A stretch of DNA of 64,000 nt from Gaetbulibacter_A aestuarii (GCF_039537665.1 NZ_BAABAY010000002.1:558001-622000); one strand, 5' to 3'; counted from the stretch's first letter, positions 1 through 9,606 are shown. Program-made: numbers and translations. Notes: generated by a model not told the origin, from the letters alone.

Positions 1-1707
1 AATGCAAAAGGGAATATTTCTGTTCAGGGAAAAAGCTCGAAAATTGATGTGTCACTTAATTTTAACAAGTTCAATTTAAAGCCATTAAACCCTTTGCTTC
101 AGGACGTGCTTAACAAAATTAGGGGACAGGTAACAGGCAAGGTAGATGTTGTAGGCGATTTATCCAAACCGGGTTTTGATGGTGATTTGACGCTGGAAAA
201 TGCCGGATTGGGTATTCCGTATCTTAACGTAGATTACGATTTTGAACAAAAGTCTAGTGTCACACTAAAAGACCAAACTTTCATTTTCAATTCTATTGGT
301 ATAACAGATACGAAATATAAATCCAAAGGTATTTTCAAAGGTCGTTTAAGTCATGAAAATTTTTCTAATTGGAGTTTAGATTTGGATATTCAAACAGATC
401 GATTATTGGTTTTAGATACTCAGGAATCTGATGAAGCGCTTTATTACGGTACCGGTTTTATAGGAGGAGAAGCCACATTAGAGGGGCCAACGGAAGCTTT
501 GGTAATTAGTGTTGAAGGCGCAACAAAAGCAGGAACCGTTTTTAAAATTCCATTAAAGGACACAGAATCCTTTGGAGACAATTCGTATATACATTTTATA
601 ACTCCCGAAGAAAAAAGTGCCAGAGAAAAAGGGGAGGAGATCGTATTTAACGAAATAAAAGGATTAGAACTTGATTTTGATTTAGATATTACGGAAGATG
701 CTGAGGTGGAAATTATAATTAATAAAGATACCGGACATTCCCTGAAAGGCCGCGGACGAGGTGGTATTTTGGTTGAAATAAACACCAATGGAAAGTTTGA
801 TATGTGGGGGGATTTCTCCGTATTCGAAGGTGTATATAATTTTGCTTATGGAGGTTTGGTGCAGAAAGAATTCACGGTACAACCCGGTGGTACCATTGCT
901 TGGAATGGGGATCCTCTTGACGCACAAATTAATATGAAAGCTGTTTATAAAACGCAAGCTAATCCATCGCCTTTATTGGATAACCCGGTAAACAGAAGTA
1001 TCCCGGTGGAATTGATTATTGAACTAACCGGAAATCTGGAACAACCCGAACCAACATTTAATTTTGATTTTCCTAATGTGAATTCAGCCATTAAATCAGA
1101 GTTGCAGTACCGTTTGGGAACCGATGAGAATATTAGTAATCAGGCTTTATATTTTCTTGCTAGTGGAGGATCGTTTCAAGGACGAGGATTTAATGATATA
1201 AGCTTGTCGGGTACAATTGCCGAGCGTCTTAATGGTATTATTGGCGGTATTTTTAGTTCGAAAAATGGTAAATTCAATATGAATCCTTATTTTGAAGCCG
1301 GACAAAATACAGCCGATTATCAAACAGATAATAGAGTAGGCTTTACTTTGCAAACCCAGATAAGCGATCGTGTATTAATTAATGGTAAAGTGGGTGTGCC
1401 TGTAGGAGGTGCCGGTGCTACCGAAACGGTTGTAGCCGGTGATGTTGAGATTAATTTTCTGTTGAATAAAGAGGGAACCCTAACGGCGCGCGTGTTCAAT
1501 CGTGAGAACAGCATTCGAAATTTTGGAGAGAATATTGGTTACACACAAGGTATCGGTTTGTCATATAATGTAGATTTTGATACCTTTAAGGAACTGCTCC
1601 GAAATATTGTAAAGAAGAATACTAAGGCCAAAGAAGATACTAAAGAACAACCCGTAGAAACCGAGGAAAAAGTAATTCCTGATGTATCACCGGCGAGTCA
1701 AATCTAG
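1..1707 (+). CDS. TamB-like translocation/assembly module protein, C-terminal part (5' end outside window)
   Basis: The frame is open from base 1, so this is the last 568 residues of a larger protein; the GTG at 49 lies inside the gene and is not a start. The sequence is a long run of alternating polar/hydrophobic beta-strand-type segments with frequent Gly and Asn. It has no membrane segment and ends in a Lys/Glu-rich tail after about residue 535. This matches the conserved C-terminal domain of TamB (former DUF490). In that family the N-terminus is anchored in the inner membrane, and the protein spans the periplasm to help outer-membrane protein or lipid delivery. The assignment rests on domain style and the length of the C-terminal region. 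A short 6-bp hairpin (1727-1743) follows the stop, without a T-run. Confidence 0.8.
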   Translation, partial: NAKGNISVQGKSSKIDVSLNFNKFNLKPLNPLLQDVLNKIRGQVTGKVDVVGDLSKPGFDGDLTLENAGLGIPYLNVDYDFEQKSSVTLKDQTFIFNSIGITDTKYKSKGIFKGRLSHENFSNWSLDLDIQTDRLLVLDTQESDEALYYGTGFIGGEATLEGPTEALVISVEGATKAGTVFKIPLKDTESFGDNSYIHFITPEEKSAREKGEEIVFNEIKGLELDFDLDITEDAEVEIIINKDTGHSLKGRGRGGILVEINTNGKFDMWGDFSVFEGVYNFAYGGLVQKEFTVQPGGTIAWNGDPLDAQINMKAVYKTQANPSPLLDNPVNRSIPVELIIELTGNLEQPEPTFNFDFPNVNSAIKSELQYRLGTDENISNQALYFLASGGSFQGRGFNDISLSGTIAERLNGIIGGIFSSKNGKFNMNPYFEAGQNTADYQTDNRVGFTLQTQISDRVLINGKVGVPVGGAGATETVVAGDVEINFLLNKEGTLTARVFNRENSIRNFGENIGYTQGIGLSYNVDFDTFKELLRNIVKKNTKAKEDTKEQPVETEEKVIPDVSPASQI

Positions 1708-1859
1708 AAAATCACCTATTTATTACCCCTTGTATACCAAGGGATTCGATTAATTTATCAACTAAAACGTTATAGTTTCTATTCCTGATTGAAAATATAG
1801 CCTAAGACTTAGAAATGTGCTTTTTGTTTAGTAATTTTACTCAGTTAATCAGAAAATAA

Positions 1860-2846
1860 ATGCCGAAATTAATAAAGAAACTAGCAGTATTAACTTCAGG
1901 AGGAGACTCACCGGGAATGAATGCCGCTATCCGATCTGTGGTCAGGACATGTGCTTATCACAATATTCAATGTATTGGAGTTTATCGTGGATACGAGGGA
2001 CTCATTGAAGGAGATTTTAAAGAAATGGATGCCCGTAGTGTTCGCGGCATCATTAATAAAGGTGGAACGATCCTCAAATCGGCTCGATCTAAAGAATTCA
2101 GAACTAAAGAAGGACGCCAAAAAGCCCATAAACATCTCATAGAAAATAATGTGGACGGGCTTGTAGTTATTGGTGGTGACGGTTCTTTTACCGGAGCTCT
2201 GATCTTTAACCAGGAGTTTGGTTTTCCTGTTATGGGAATTCCCGGAACCATTGATAATGATATTTTCGGAACGTCACATACTTTAGGTTTCGATACCGCT
2301 TTGAATACTGTGGTTGACGCCATTGATAAGATTAGGGATACAGCAAGTTCGCATAATCGTTTGTTCTTTATAGAAGTTATGGGACGAGATGCCGGACATA
2401 TTGCTCTAAATACAGGTGTTGCCGGTGGAGCTGAAGAAATTCTGATTCCAGAAGAAGATTTAGGAATGGAACGCTTGGTAGACTCTCTGAACCGAAGTAG
2501 AAAAACAGGTAAAACCTCAAGTATAGTTGTTGTAGCCGAAGGGGATAAAATAGGAAAGAATATTTTTGAACTTAAAGACTACGTAGATCAAAATATGGAA
2601 GGGTACGATGTTCGTGTTTCCGTACTTGGGCACATGCAACGCGGTGGACCTCCATCTTGCTTTGATCGTGTTTTAGCAAGTCGTATGGGTGTTAAAGCAG
2701 TGGAATCATTATTAGAAGGTAAAACCAATTTTATGGTTGGTTTATTAAATAGTAAAATGGAATTAACGCCTTTGGATAAGGCAATTAAAGGAAAAACAAA
2801 AATTAATTTAGAACTTTTACGTGTCTCAGATATCATGAGCACATAA
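1860..2846 (+). CDS. pfkA: ATP-dependent 6-phosphofructokinase
   Basis: This enzyme phosphorylates fructose 6-phosphate to fructose 1,6-bisphosphate in glycolysis. At 328 aa it has the usual length for bacterial PfkA. The nucleotide-binding motif GGDSPGMNAAIR sits at about residues 14-25, with GGDGS near residue 105 and the substrate/catalytic motif GTIDNDI near 127. The Gly after GGD in the second motif is typical of ATP-dependent rather than PPi-dependent enzymes. The ATG at 1860 follows an A-rich stretch. The gene lies 16 bp ahead of gap, so the two probably share a transcript that links an upper and a lower glycolytic step. The gene looks intact. Confidence 0.96.
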   Translation: MPKLIKKLAVLTSGGDSPGMNAAIRSVVRTCAYHNIQCIGVYRGYEGLIEGDFKEMDARSVRGIINKGGTILKSARSKEFRTKEGRQKAHKHLIENNVDGLVVIGGDGSFTGALIFNQEFGFPVMGIPGTIDNDIFGTSHTLGFDTALNTVVDAIDKIRDTASSHNRLFFIEVMGRDAGHIALNTGVAGGAEEILIPEEDLGMERLVDSLNRSRKTGKTSSIVVVAEGDKIGKNIFELKDYVDQNMEGYDVRVSVLGHMQRGGPPSCFDRVLASRMGVKAVESLLEGKTNFMVGLLNSKMELTPLDKAIKGKTKINLELLRVSDIMST

Positions 2847-2862
2847 CCAATTATATAATAAT

Positions 2863-3864
2863 ATGTCAAAACTAAAATTAGGAATTAACGGATTTGGAAG
2901 AATAGGTAGAATCGCTTTTAGAGTAGCGGCCTCTAGACCTGATATCGAAATAGTAGGAATTAATGATCTCTTAGATGTTGATCATTTAGCTTATTTATTA
3001 AAATATGACTCAGTTCACGGAAGATTTAATGGTACCGTTGATATTAAGAACGGTAACCTGGTAGTAAACGGTAATGAGATCAGAATTACAGCTGAGCGTA
3101 ACCCTGAAGATCTTAAATGGGATGCTGTAGGTGCAGAGGTTGTGTTAGATTGTACCGGTATTTTTACCACTTTAGATAAAGCTAAAGCGCACTTAAAAGC
3201 AGGTGCTAAAAAGGTGGCTATATCAGCGCCTTCTGCGGATGCACCTATGTTTGTAATGGGTGTTAACCAGGATAAAATAACAGCAGCAGATACCATCGTA
3301 TCTAATGCCTCTTGTACAACAAACTGTTTAGCGCCTTTGGCTAAAGTTATTAACGATAACTTTGGTATTATTGAAGGTTTGATGACTACAGTTCACGCTA
3401 CTACAGCAACGCAAATGACTGTAGACGGACCATCTAAAAAAGATTGGCGAGGCGGTAGAAGCGCATTAGCCAATATTATTCCATCTTCAACAGGAGCAGC
3501 GAAAGCTGTTGGTAAGGTAATTCCTGAATTGAATGGAAAATTAACCGGTATGGCTTTTAGAGTACCAACCCCGGATGTTTCAGTAGTTGATTTAACGGTT
3601 AGAACTGAAAAATCAGCCTCTTGGGATGAAGTGAAGGCAGCGTTAAAAGCGGCTTCCGAAGGACCTCTTAAAGGTGTTTTAGGTTATACTGAAGAATCTG
3701 TGGTATCTCAGGATTTTGTTTCAGAATCTATGACCAGTATTTTTGATGCCGGAGCAAGTATTGCATTAAATGATAACTTCTTTAAGTTGGTGTCCTGGTA
3801 CGATAATGAGTTTGGTTATTCAACGAAACTTGTTGATTTGGCTCAATACATCAGCAAAATTTAA
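2863..3864 (+). CDS. gap: glyceraldehyde-3-phosphate dehydrogenase, type I
   Basis: This enzyme oxidises glyceraldehyde 3-phosphate to 1,3-bisphosphoglycerate with NAD as cofactor. At 333 aa it is full length. The Rossmann start is INGFGRIGR (residues 7-15). The active-site motif SNASCTTNC carries the catalytic Cys at residue 151, and the C-terminus has the conserved SWYDNEFGYS. It is the second gene of a pfkA-gap pair. A strong hairpin terminator at 3888-3932 closes the unit. The codon use is even and the reading frame is clean, as expected for a highly expressed core enzyme. Confidence 0.97.
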   Translation: MSKLKLGINGFGRIGRIAFRVAASRPDIEIVGINDLLDVDHLAYLLKYDSVHGRFNGTVDIKNGNLVVNGNEIRITAERNPEDLKWDAVGAEVVLDCTGIFTTLDKAKAHLKAGAKKVAISAPSADAPMFVMGVNQDKITAADTIVSNASCTTNCLAPLAKVINDNFGIIEGLMTTVHATTATQMTVDGPSKKDWRGGRSALANIIPSSTGAAKAVGKVIPELNGKLTGMAFRVPTPDVSVVDLTVRTEKSASWDEVKAALKAASEGPLKGVLGYTEESVVSQDFVSESMTSIFDAGASIALNDNFFKLVSWYDNEFGYSTKLVDLAQYISKI

Positions 3865-3887
3865 TTTTGAATTTATAACACTATAAG

Positions 3888-3932
3888 ACTTCACATAATG
3901 AGCTTAACGTTCTTTATGTGAAGTTTTTTTTT
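3888..3932 (+). terminator. intrinsic terminator after gap
   Basis: The arms ACTTCACATAA (3888-3898) and TTATGTGAAGT (3914-3924) form a perfect 11-bp stem with a 15-nt loop. A run of T residues follows to 3932. It closes the pfkA-gap unit only 12 bp before the next gene's ATG. Confidence 0.88.
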
Positions 3933-3943
3933 ATCTTTAAGCT

Positions 3944-4804
3944 ATGGTTTTAATAGTAGACAGTGGATCTACCAAATCCGACTGGATCGCGGTAGATAAA
4001 AACGGAAATAAATTACTTGAGAAGATACGTACGAAGGGTCTTAACCCTGCTATTCTTTCTAAAAAAAAATTGAGTAAAATAATTCGAGAAAGCAAGGATC
4101 TGAGTGAAAATAAGGATATTGTCACCCATGTTTTTTTCTACGGAGCAGGCTGTGGTACCGAAAATGCCAAGAAATTATTAAGTGAAGTTCTCGAAGATAT
4201 TTTTCCGAATGCTCATGTTGAAGTGAATGAAGATACCTTGGCAGCCGTTTTTGCCACAATAAATCACCCCAAAGAAGCGGCCGTTGTTTGTATTTTAGGA
4301 ACCGGTTCTAATTGTAGTTACTGGGATGGCGAAAACTTACATCAACGTGTTAAATCTTTAGGTTATACCTTGATGGACGATGCATCTGGAAACTATTATG
4401 GAAAACAGTTGATTAGAGATTATTACTTCAACCATATGCCGGAAAATGAAAAAGTGGCTTTTGGTGCAAAATATAATATGGATGCCGACTATATTAAATA
4501 TAACTTATATAAACAGCCAAGTCCGAATGCTTATTTAGCAAACTTTGCTGAATTTATGTTTTTACATAAAGATTCAGAGTATACCACGAACCTAATTAAA
4601 AAGGGGATTCGTCTTTTCGCAACTAATATGATCATGCAATATAAGGAAGAGTTAAAAACCGTCCCTGTTCATTTTGCCGGATCGATTGCATATTTTTCTC
4701 AAAATGAAATTAGGGAAGTAGCGCAGGAAATGGGTTTTAAAGTTGGTAATTTTATTAGACGTCCAATAGATGGTTTGATACCTTTCCATACAAATGATAT
4801 GTAA
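3944..4804 (+). CDS. BadF/BadG/BcrA/BcrD-type ATPase, N-acetylglucosamine-kinase-like
   Basis: This is a 286-aa protein of the ASKHA (actin/hexokinase) ATPase fold. The phosphate-1 motif DSGSTKSDW is at residues 6-14, the phosphate-2 region GTGSN near 121-125, and a DDASG segment near 146. In Bacteroidota this compact BadF-type protein is usually grouped with N-acetylglucosamine or N-acetylmuramate-type sugar kinases of cell-wall recycling, but the substrate cannot be read from sequence. It starts right after the gap terminator, so it should have its own promoter; a near-match to the -7 box (TATCTTTA) lies just before the ATG. It ends with a weak hairpin at 4801-4822. Confidence 0.85.
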   Translation: MVLIVDSGSTKSDWIAVDKNGNKLLEKIRTKGLNPAILSKKKLSKIIRESKDLSENKDIVTHVFFYGAGCGTENAKKLLSEVLEDIFPNAHVEVNEDTLAAVFATINHPKEAAVVCILGTGSNCSYWDGENLHQRVKSLGYTLMDDASGNYYGKQLIRDYYFNHMPENEKVAFGAKYNMDADYIKYNLYKQPSPNAYLANFAEFMFLHKDSEYTTNLIKKGIRLFATNMIMQYKEELKTVPVHFAGSIAYFSQNEIREVAQEMGFKVGNFIRRPIDGLIPFHTNDM

Positions 4805-4822
4805 TTCGCGTATTTGAATTAC
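4801..4822 (+). terminator. weak hairpin after the BadF-type kinase
   Basis: GTAATTC (4801-4807) and GAATTAC (4816-4822) are perfect inverted repeats with an 8-nt loop that overlap the stop codon. A T-rich but interrupted stretch follows. It could act as a weak terminator; the stem is AU-rich, so I am not sure. Confidence 0.35.
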
Positions 4823-4981
4823 TAAATGTTTTTATTTCTTCAATTATCGTCTTGATTTTCGGTAGTTTAATTGTTTTTTCAACGACATGATGTCGATCTT
4901 TTTTCATTCAAACGTAACTATTTCATTAAGTTTAATAGAAATCAAGTAGCTCTCTTAAACTTTTTATTAATATATTTACCC

Positions 4982-4996
4982 TGTGATATAATCACA
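4982..4996. promoter_or_regulatory. perfect palindrome just upstream of the histidine kinase start
   Basis: TGTGATATAATCACA is a perfect inverted repeat (arms TGTGAT/ATCACA, 3-nt centre) ending 5 bp before the kinase ATG. It resembles CRP/FNR-type half-sites but with one base less spacing. It could be an operator or a leader hairpin. Confidence 0.35.
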
Positions 4997-5001
4997 TATT
5001 A

Positions 5002-6417
5002 ATGGCGTTTTATAGCAAAATTAAAGATAGTTTAACACCCAGATTTGTACTTTCTTTTGTTGTCTTCCTTTCAATTGTAGCGATACTCTCTCTTACCTAC
5101 TTTTTTATAGACCAATCGATTGAGAGCTCTACTTTGGTGAAAATTCTTTTGGGTTTATGTGTGGTACAAATTCTCATTTTACAATACTTTTTTAAAAATC
5201 AATTAAAACATGATCTGATTAGGAAAAACCTGAATAACCGCATTGAGGACCTTAAATTCGAGCTCGATAAAGCACAAAATACGGTAGATCATAAATCGGC
5301 GTACCTAGCCAATATGAGTTATGAAATTCGTACACCACTTAGTACGGTTTTAGGAATGCTGAACATGCTTAAGGAAACGGACTTAAATGGTGATCAAATC
5401 GCTCAGGTAGAAATTGCTGAATATTCATCGAAGCATCTTTTGCAATTGGTTAATATGATAACCGATAACGCCGATATGGAAAGTGGCGATGTGACACTGA
5501 AGCTCTCTCCTATAGATTTGAAAACTGATTTAACGCGACTATTTAAGGTTTTTGAATATCAGGCCTGGGAAAACGGATTGGATTTTGAATTCAAATTCTT
5601 ATCAAAAAACAAGAAGAAATATTCTTTATTAGGCGATTCAGCAAGGATTCAACAAGTATTAATCAATTTGATAAATAATGCTATTAAATTCACAAATACG
5701 GGAAAAATTTCTATTATAGTTGATGATACCGTGAATTTGGATGGCGACCAGATCGTAAGTTTCTATATCAAGGATACAGGAGTTGGTATGGGGCCGGAGG
5801 AGGTAAAAAGTGTTTTACAACCTTCAGACCATTTAAACCCTTTATTTATGGATTACCGTGGTGGAGGCATGGGGCTTTCTATTTCTTATAGTTTAGTAGA
5901 ATTAATGGGTGGTGAACTTAAATTAGAAAGTAAGGAAAATGAGGGTTCCACATTTTATTTTAGTTTACAACTTAAGAAGACGTTAAACGTTAAAGAGGAA
6001 TCGAGCCAGATCCAACCGATTTTAAGAGAGAACATTCATGTTTTGATAGCTGAAGATAATCTTACCAATCAAAAGGTAATTAAGTTCTTATTAGAGCAAT
6101 TAGGAGCGGAGTGTACTTTTGCTCGTAACGGATTACAGGCGGTGCGACTTTATGAAAAAGAGGACTTTGATATCATTTTTATGGATATTTATATGCCTGA
6201 CATGAATGGTTACATGGCAACCAGAGCCATCAAAGAGACTGCAAAATACCTCAAAAAAAACACTCCGATTGTTGCCGTTTCCGCAAGTGCCTTTGAAGAA
6301 GATATTACAAATGCCAAAGAAGCAGGAATTGATGATTTTATTGCAAAACCAATTGATGTAAATAGGCTTAAAGAACTGCTTGAGAATTACGCTCCAAAAA
6401 CCTCAATAATACATTAA
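5002..6417 (+). CDS. membrane hybrid histidine kinase with receiver domain; H-box His replaced by Tyr
   Basis: This 471-aa protein has two membrane helices (about 14-36 and 44-64) separated by only a few residues, so it has no extracytoplasmic sensor domain. A short coiled coil (70-95) leads to the HisKA-like dimerisation helix, the HATPase domain (about 215-330) and a C-terminal receiver (about 347-465). The ATP-binding boxes look intact: an N-box with NLINNAIKF, then DTGVGMG and GGGMGLS. The receiver keeps its phospho-Asp395 and Lys449. The H-box reads MSYEIRTPL instead of MSHEIRTPL, so the phospho-accepting His is Tyr107 (codon TAT at 5320-5322). Autophosphorylation at the normal site is therefore not possible. 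The protein may be a pseudokinase, a phosphatase or a receiver for another kinase. It overlaps the convergent RidA gene by 4 bp. Confidence 0.9.
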   Translation: MAFYSKIKDSLTPRFVLSFVVFLSIVAILSLTYFFIDQSIESSTLVKILLGLCVVQILILQYFFKNQLKHDLIRKNLNNRIEDLKFELDKAQNTVDHKSAYLANMSYEIRTPLSTVLGMLNMLKETDLNGDQIAQVEIAEYSSKHLLQLVNMITDNADMESGDVTLKLSPIDLKTDLTRLFKVFEYQAWENGLDFEFKFLSKNKKKYSLLGDSARIQQVLINLINNAIKFTNTGKISIIVDDTVNLDGDQIVSFYIKDTGVGMGPEEVKSVLQPSDHLNPLFMDYRGGGMGLSISYSLVELMGGELKLESKENEGSTFYFSLQLKKTLNVKEESSQIQPILRENIHVLIAEDNLTNQKVIKFLLEQLGAECTFARNGLQAVRLYEKEDFDIIFMDIYMPDMNGYMATRAIKETAKYLKKNTPIVAVSASAFEEDITNAKEAGIDDFIAKPIDVNRLKELLENYAPKTSIIH

Positions 6418-6797
6418 GATTTTACAGCAATAACACTAATTTCCACATTTACATTTTTGGGTAATTTTGCTACCTGAACGGTTTCTCTAGCCGGAGCGGT
6501 AGATTCATCAAAATAACTTCCATATACACTATTTATCTCTCCAAAATCATCCATATTGGCTATAAATATTGTAGCTTTTACAACGTGACAAAATGCCATA
6601 TCTGCAGCTTTTAAAACAGCTTCGAGATTCTCCATAACCTGTGTTGTCTCAGCTTTTATGTTGTGCGTTATCAAGCTATTGTTAGTTGGATCAATGGCGA
6701 TCTGACCGGAAGTGTATAAGGTATTTCCGCTTAAGATAGCCTGATTATATGGGCCGATGGGTTGCGGTGCGTCAGAGGTAGTAATAATCGTTTTCAT
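6414..6797 (-). CDS. RidA family enamine/imine deaminase
   Basis: This 127-aa single-domain protein belongs to the YjgF/YER057c/UK114 family. These small trimeric cytosolic enzymes hydrolyse reactive enamines and imines released by PLP enzymes. It has the family start IGPYNQAI (about residues 14-21), the YTSGQI strand, and the conserved substrate-binding Arg in APARETVQV near residue 104. It lies 25 bp after lptD on the same strand and is probably co-transcribed. Its stop overlaps the stop of the convergent histidine kinase gene, leaving no room for a terminator. Confidence 0.93.
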   Translation of the reverse strand: MKTIITTSDAPQPIGPYNQAILSGNTLYTSGQIAIDPTNNSLITHNIKAETTQVMENLEAVLKAADMAFCHVVKATIFIANMDDFGEINSVYGSYFDESTAPARETVQVAKLPKNVNVEISVIAVKS

Positions 6798-6822
6798 TTA
6801 CTTAAAAAATTAATTGCTGAAT

Positions 6823-9558
6823 TTATAGTTGAATGTCCGGTTGTTTACGTTTCTCGTACTTAAGATCTTTCAACATACTGGACTTAATTCCAATAAAGAA
6901 ATTCCAGGAACTTCTGGAGCTAAATGGTACCCAACTAAAATTCATACGCCAACTTAAAAGATCACGCTCAAAACGCAATTGCGTAAAGGTAAATCCGGCG
7001 TTTTTCAGATCGTAACCGGAGGAGCCTCCAACTGACCATTTATCGGAAAGTTGTATATCACCGGAGAACATGATAGAATGCGAAGATATTTCATTTTGCC
7101 TACGGCTATTGGAATAATTTACGGCGTAAGCCACGCGAATACTCCAGGGCACTTTATAATTATATAATTGACTATCATTTTCGCTTTTTTCTTTCTCGTC
7201 GTCGCCCTCTAAATTACGCCTGGTAAAATCCTCTGATACACCTAAAAGGTCATCGGCGCGACCACCATTCCTCACATTTTGCTCAATACCGGCCTTATTT
7301 CTATCATTGGCACCACTCTTTTTACTCGAGAACGACCAACTGGCATTTAAATTTGCTCCGGTGAGTCGGAACAAACTTCCACCGTTTTTGATATTGAGTT
7401 TATCGATTCGGTTATTTTGGCTGTCCAAAGCATAGGGGTCCAAAGTAGCTGCGAAGTTAATATTCAGTTTGTTCTTGAATAGGGTGGTACCACCATTCAT
7501 TCTTACCGGGCTTAGTTTCAACGAATCACCGGCTAAATTATAGGAGGTTGAAAAATTTAAATTGTTTAATAATTTGATCTTTTTAGGTTCTGTAGCCGTA
7601 CTATCTTTATCTCTTACCTTAGCTTCAATATTGTTCGATAACGACAATCCGATATTACTTGAAAAGCTTTGAGAAGGAGTTCCAAAAGCACCTTGTTCAA
7701 AACGCGTGTATGTACCATATTGCCTATTGATATCCTCTTGGGTTTGGCCATCAGCTGTAATAATTTCAACACCATCGTAATATTTATCGAAGGCCGGATT
7801 GATGTTATAGCTTATAGATGGTCTCATAACATGCCTTATGGCTTTTATCTTGCGATCTTTTCCTTCTTTTTCAAAATTGAACATTCCATATAGGGTTGTT
7901 CCAATACTGGTGCTGAAATTGTAGGTTCTAAAGGCATCAAAACCGTTTACATTTTCAGTAACGAATTGCCGACTAACTTCATCGTAATATTTTTTTATGG
8001 TTTTAAGTGTCCAAACCTCCTGGTAATTGGTACTCGCACTAACACTAAAATGCTTAAAAAGTTTGAAGTTTGTTGTTAACGGAATACTATGAGACATGCC
8101 GGTTTTTGCATCGTCGAACATGGCGCTTGTGAAAAATAAGGAGTCCGTGGTCTGAATGCGATTCTCCGCTCTTAAATTGTATTGAAAGTTAATATTTTGA
8201 ATGATACCCTTTTTTGATCCATTTTTGGGAGCAAACGGATAAATTCTACTAACACTGGCCTGCAGTGTTGGTAAGGTCATGTTAATTTGCTGGGTATTGG
8301 TATTTTGTGAATGGGTAGCTGTAACACTTAAATTTACCTGTGGTTCACCCATAAAGGTCTTTGAATACGAAACAGAGGATGACAGCGTGTTATTCAAAAA
8401 GGCTCCTGTATTTATCTGATTCAATGAGTTTCGATAATAGGTACTACTTCCTAAGTTCACCGAAGCAGAAAACCTGGAATTCGGACTTGCTTTAGCATCC
8501 TGGCTGTGAGACCACTGAATATTATAAATTGTTGATTTGGAATAATCCGGAAAACCACGCTCACTGGTAATAAGGCTTTCATAACGCAAGCCAACATTTC
8601 CTGTAAATTTATAACGCTTTCTATAGGTGCTTTGCGTGCGTAAACCATAACTTCCGTTAGTATAGTAATCTCCCAGAACAGAAAGATCTACATAGTCATT
8701 GATAGCAAAATAATAGCCGCCATTTTGCAGAAAATAACCCCGGTCATTCTGTTCTCCAAAACTTGGTATAAGCACTCCGGATGTATGCTTTTCAGATTGT
8801 GGAAAAAATCCAAAAGGTAAACCAACCGGCGTTGGAACATCATAAATAAAAAGATTCGTTAAACCGGTTACAATCTTCTTACCAGGAACCACTTTAGCCT
8901 TTCTGAGTTTAAAGTAATATTCGGGATCATCAAGATTTTTTGAGGTTGTGTATTTAGCATCTTTTATAAAATAAACCGAATCATTCTCTTTTTTAGTTTC
9001 CTTAGCAATAACGGTTCCTTCGCCTTGTGCGGTTTGAGAATTATAGATTAAGGCTTTCTTGGTTTTTGTATTGAATACTATGGAATCAGGTTCTACTTTG
9101 TTGTTACCCTGAGTAAAAACAGGTTTTTGGGTGTAGCCCTCAATGGAATCTGTTATCCCTTTAGCATAAACAGTGTTCTTCGTATAATCAATTACGATAT
9201 TTCCAGCCGTAATATTCATGTCGCCATAATCTATTTTGGCATCATTATACAAATACATTTTATGAGCTTTTCTGTCGAACGTTGTGTAATCCTTAGCATG
9301 ATAGACTACATTATTTTCTAAAAAGACCTTTTTTGGAGCTATGGAGTCTTTAAGCGTAGAATCCTGTTCTTTAACGTTTGTAGCAGGGTTTATAAGGCTA
9401 TCTCCAATAACCAGAGTCGTATCTCGCGTGGTTTGGATAATAGGCTCGCTTTTGGGAATGGTTTTTCCTTTGGTAGGTAATTCTTGGGCCAAGCCTAACA
9501 TGTTAATAAACACTGTAAAACTTAGAGTAAAAAGTATTTTAATGTTGTTTGTATGCAA
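6823..9558 (-). CDS. lptD: LptD-like outer-membrane LPS assembly protein
   Basis: This large OstA/LptD-type protein has a signal peptide, a periplasmic OstA-like beta-jellyroll part (about residues 80-230) and a long C-terminal region of amphipathic strands with aromatic-rich ends, fitting an outer-membrane barrel. In the Lpt pathway this protein inserts LPS into the outer leaflet. No ATG lies near the 5' end. I chose the TTG at 9558, which gives a signal peptide ending ..LGLAQ. The upstream in-frame TTG at 9609 overlaps a consensus -7 box (9607-9614) and would lie before the transcript start; using it adds 17 residues. Bacteroidota LptD proteins diverge strongly from the E. coli protein. The gene is divergent from an envelope amidase. 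Confidence 0.85.
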   Translation of the reverse strand: MHTNNIKILFTLSFTVFINMLGLAQELPTKGKTIPKSEPIIQTTRDTTLVIGDSLINPATNVKEQDSTLKDSIAPKKVFLENNVVYHAKDYTTFDRKAHKMYLYNDAKIDYGDMNITAGNIVIDYTKNTVYAKGITDSIEGYTQKPVFTQGNNKVEPDSIVFNTKTKKALIYNSQTAQGEGTVIAKETKKENDSVYFIKDAKYTTSKNLDDPEYYFKLRKAKVVPGKKIVTGLTNLFIYDVPTPVGLPFGFFPQSEKHTSGVLIPSFGEQNDRGYFLQNGGYYFAINDYVDLSVLGDYYTNGSYGLRTQSTYRKRYKFTGNVGLRYESLITSERGFPDYSKSTIYNIQWSHSQDAKASPNSRFSASVNLGSSTYYRNSLNQINTGAFLNNTLSSSVSYSKTFMGEPQVNLSVTATHSQNTNTQQINMTLPTLQASVSRIYPFAPKNGSKKGIIQNINFQYNLRAENRIQTTDSLFFTSAMFDDAKTGMSHSIPLTTNFKLFKHFSVSASTNYQEVWTLKTIKKYYDEVSRQFVTENVNGFDAFRTYNFSTSIGTTLYGMFNFEKEGKDRKIKAIRHVMRPSISYNINPAFDKYYDGVEIITADGQTQEDINRQYGTYTRFEQGAFGTPSQSFSSNIGLSLSNNIEAKVRDKDSTATEPKKIKLLNNLNFSTSYNLAGDSLKLSPVRMNGGTTLFKNKLNINFAATLDPYALDSQNNRIDKLNIKNGGSLFRLTGANLNASWSFSSKKSGANDRNKAGIEQNVRNGGRADDLLGVSEDFTRRNLEGDDEKEKSENDSQLYNYKVPWSIRVAYAVNYSNSRRQNEISSHSIMFSGDIQLSDKWSVGGSSGYDLKNAGFTFTQLRFERDLLSWRMNFSWVPFSSRSSWNFFIGIKSSMLKDLKYEKRKQPDIQL

Positions 9559-9606
9559 CGCTTTTAAATGTATTTTTGTAAAAGTATGGCTCGGTTTTTG
9601 AAATGC

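Noticed and set aside
1727..1743. CCCTTG/CAAGGG hairpin after the TamB-like gene
   Set aside because: Only 6 bp and no T-run follows, so it is not supported as a terminator.
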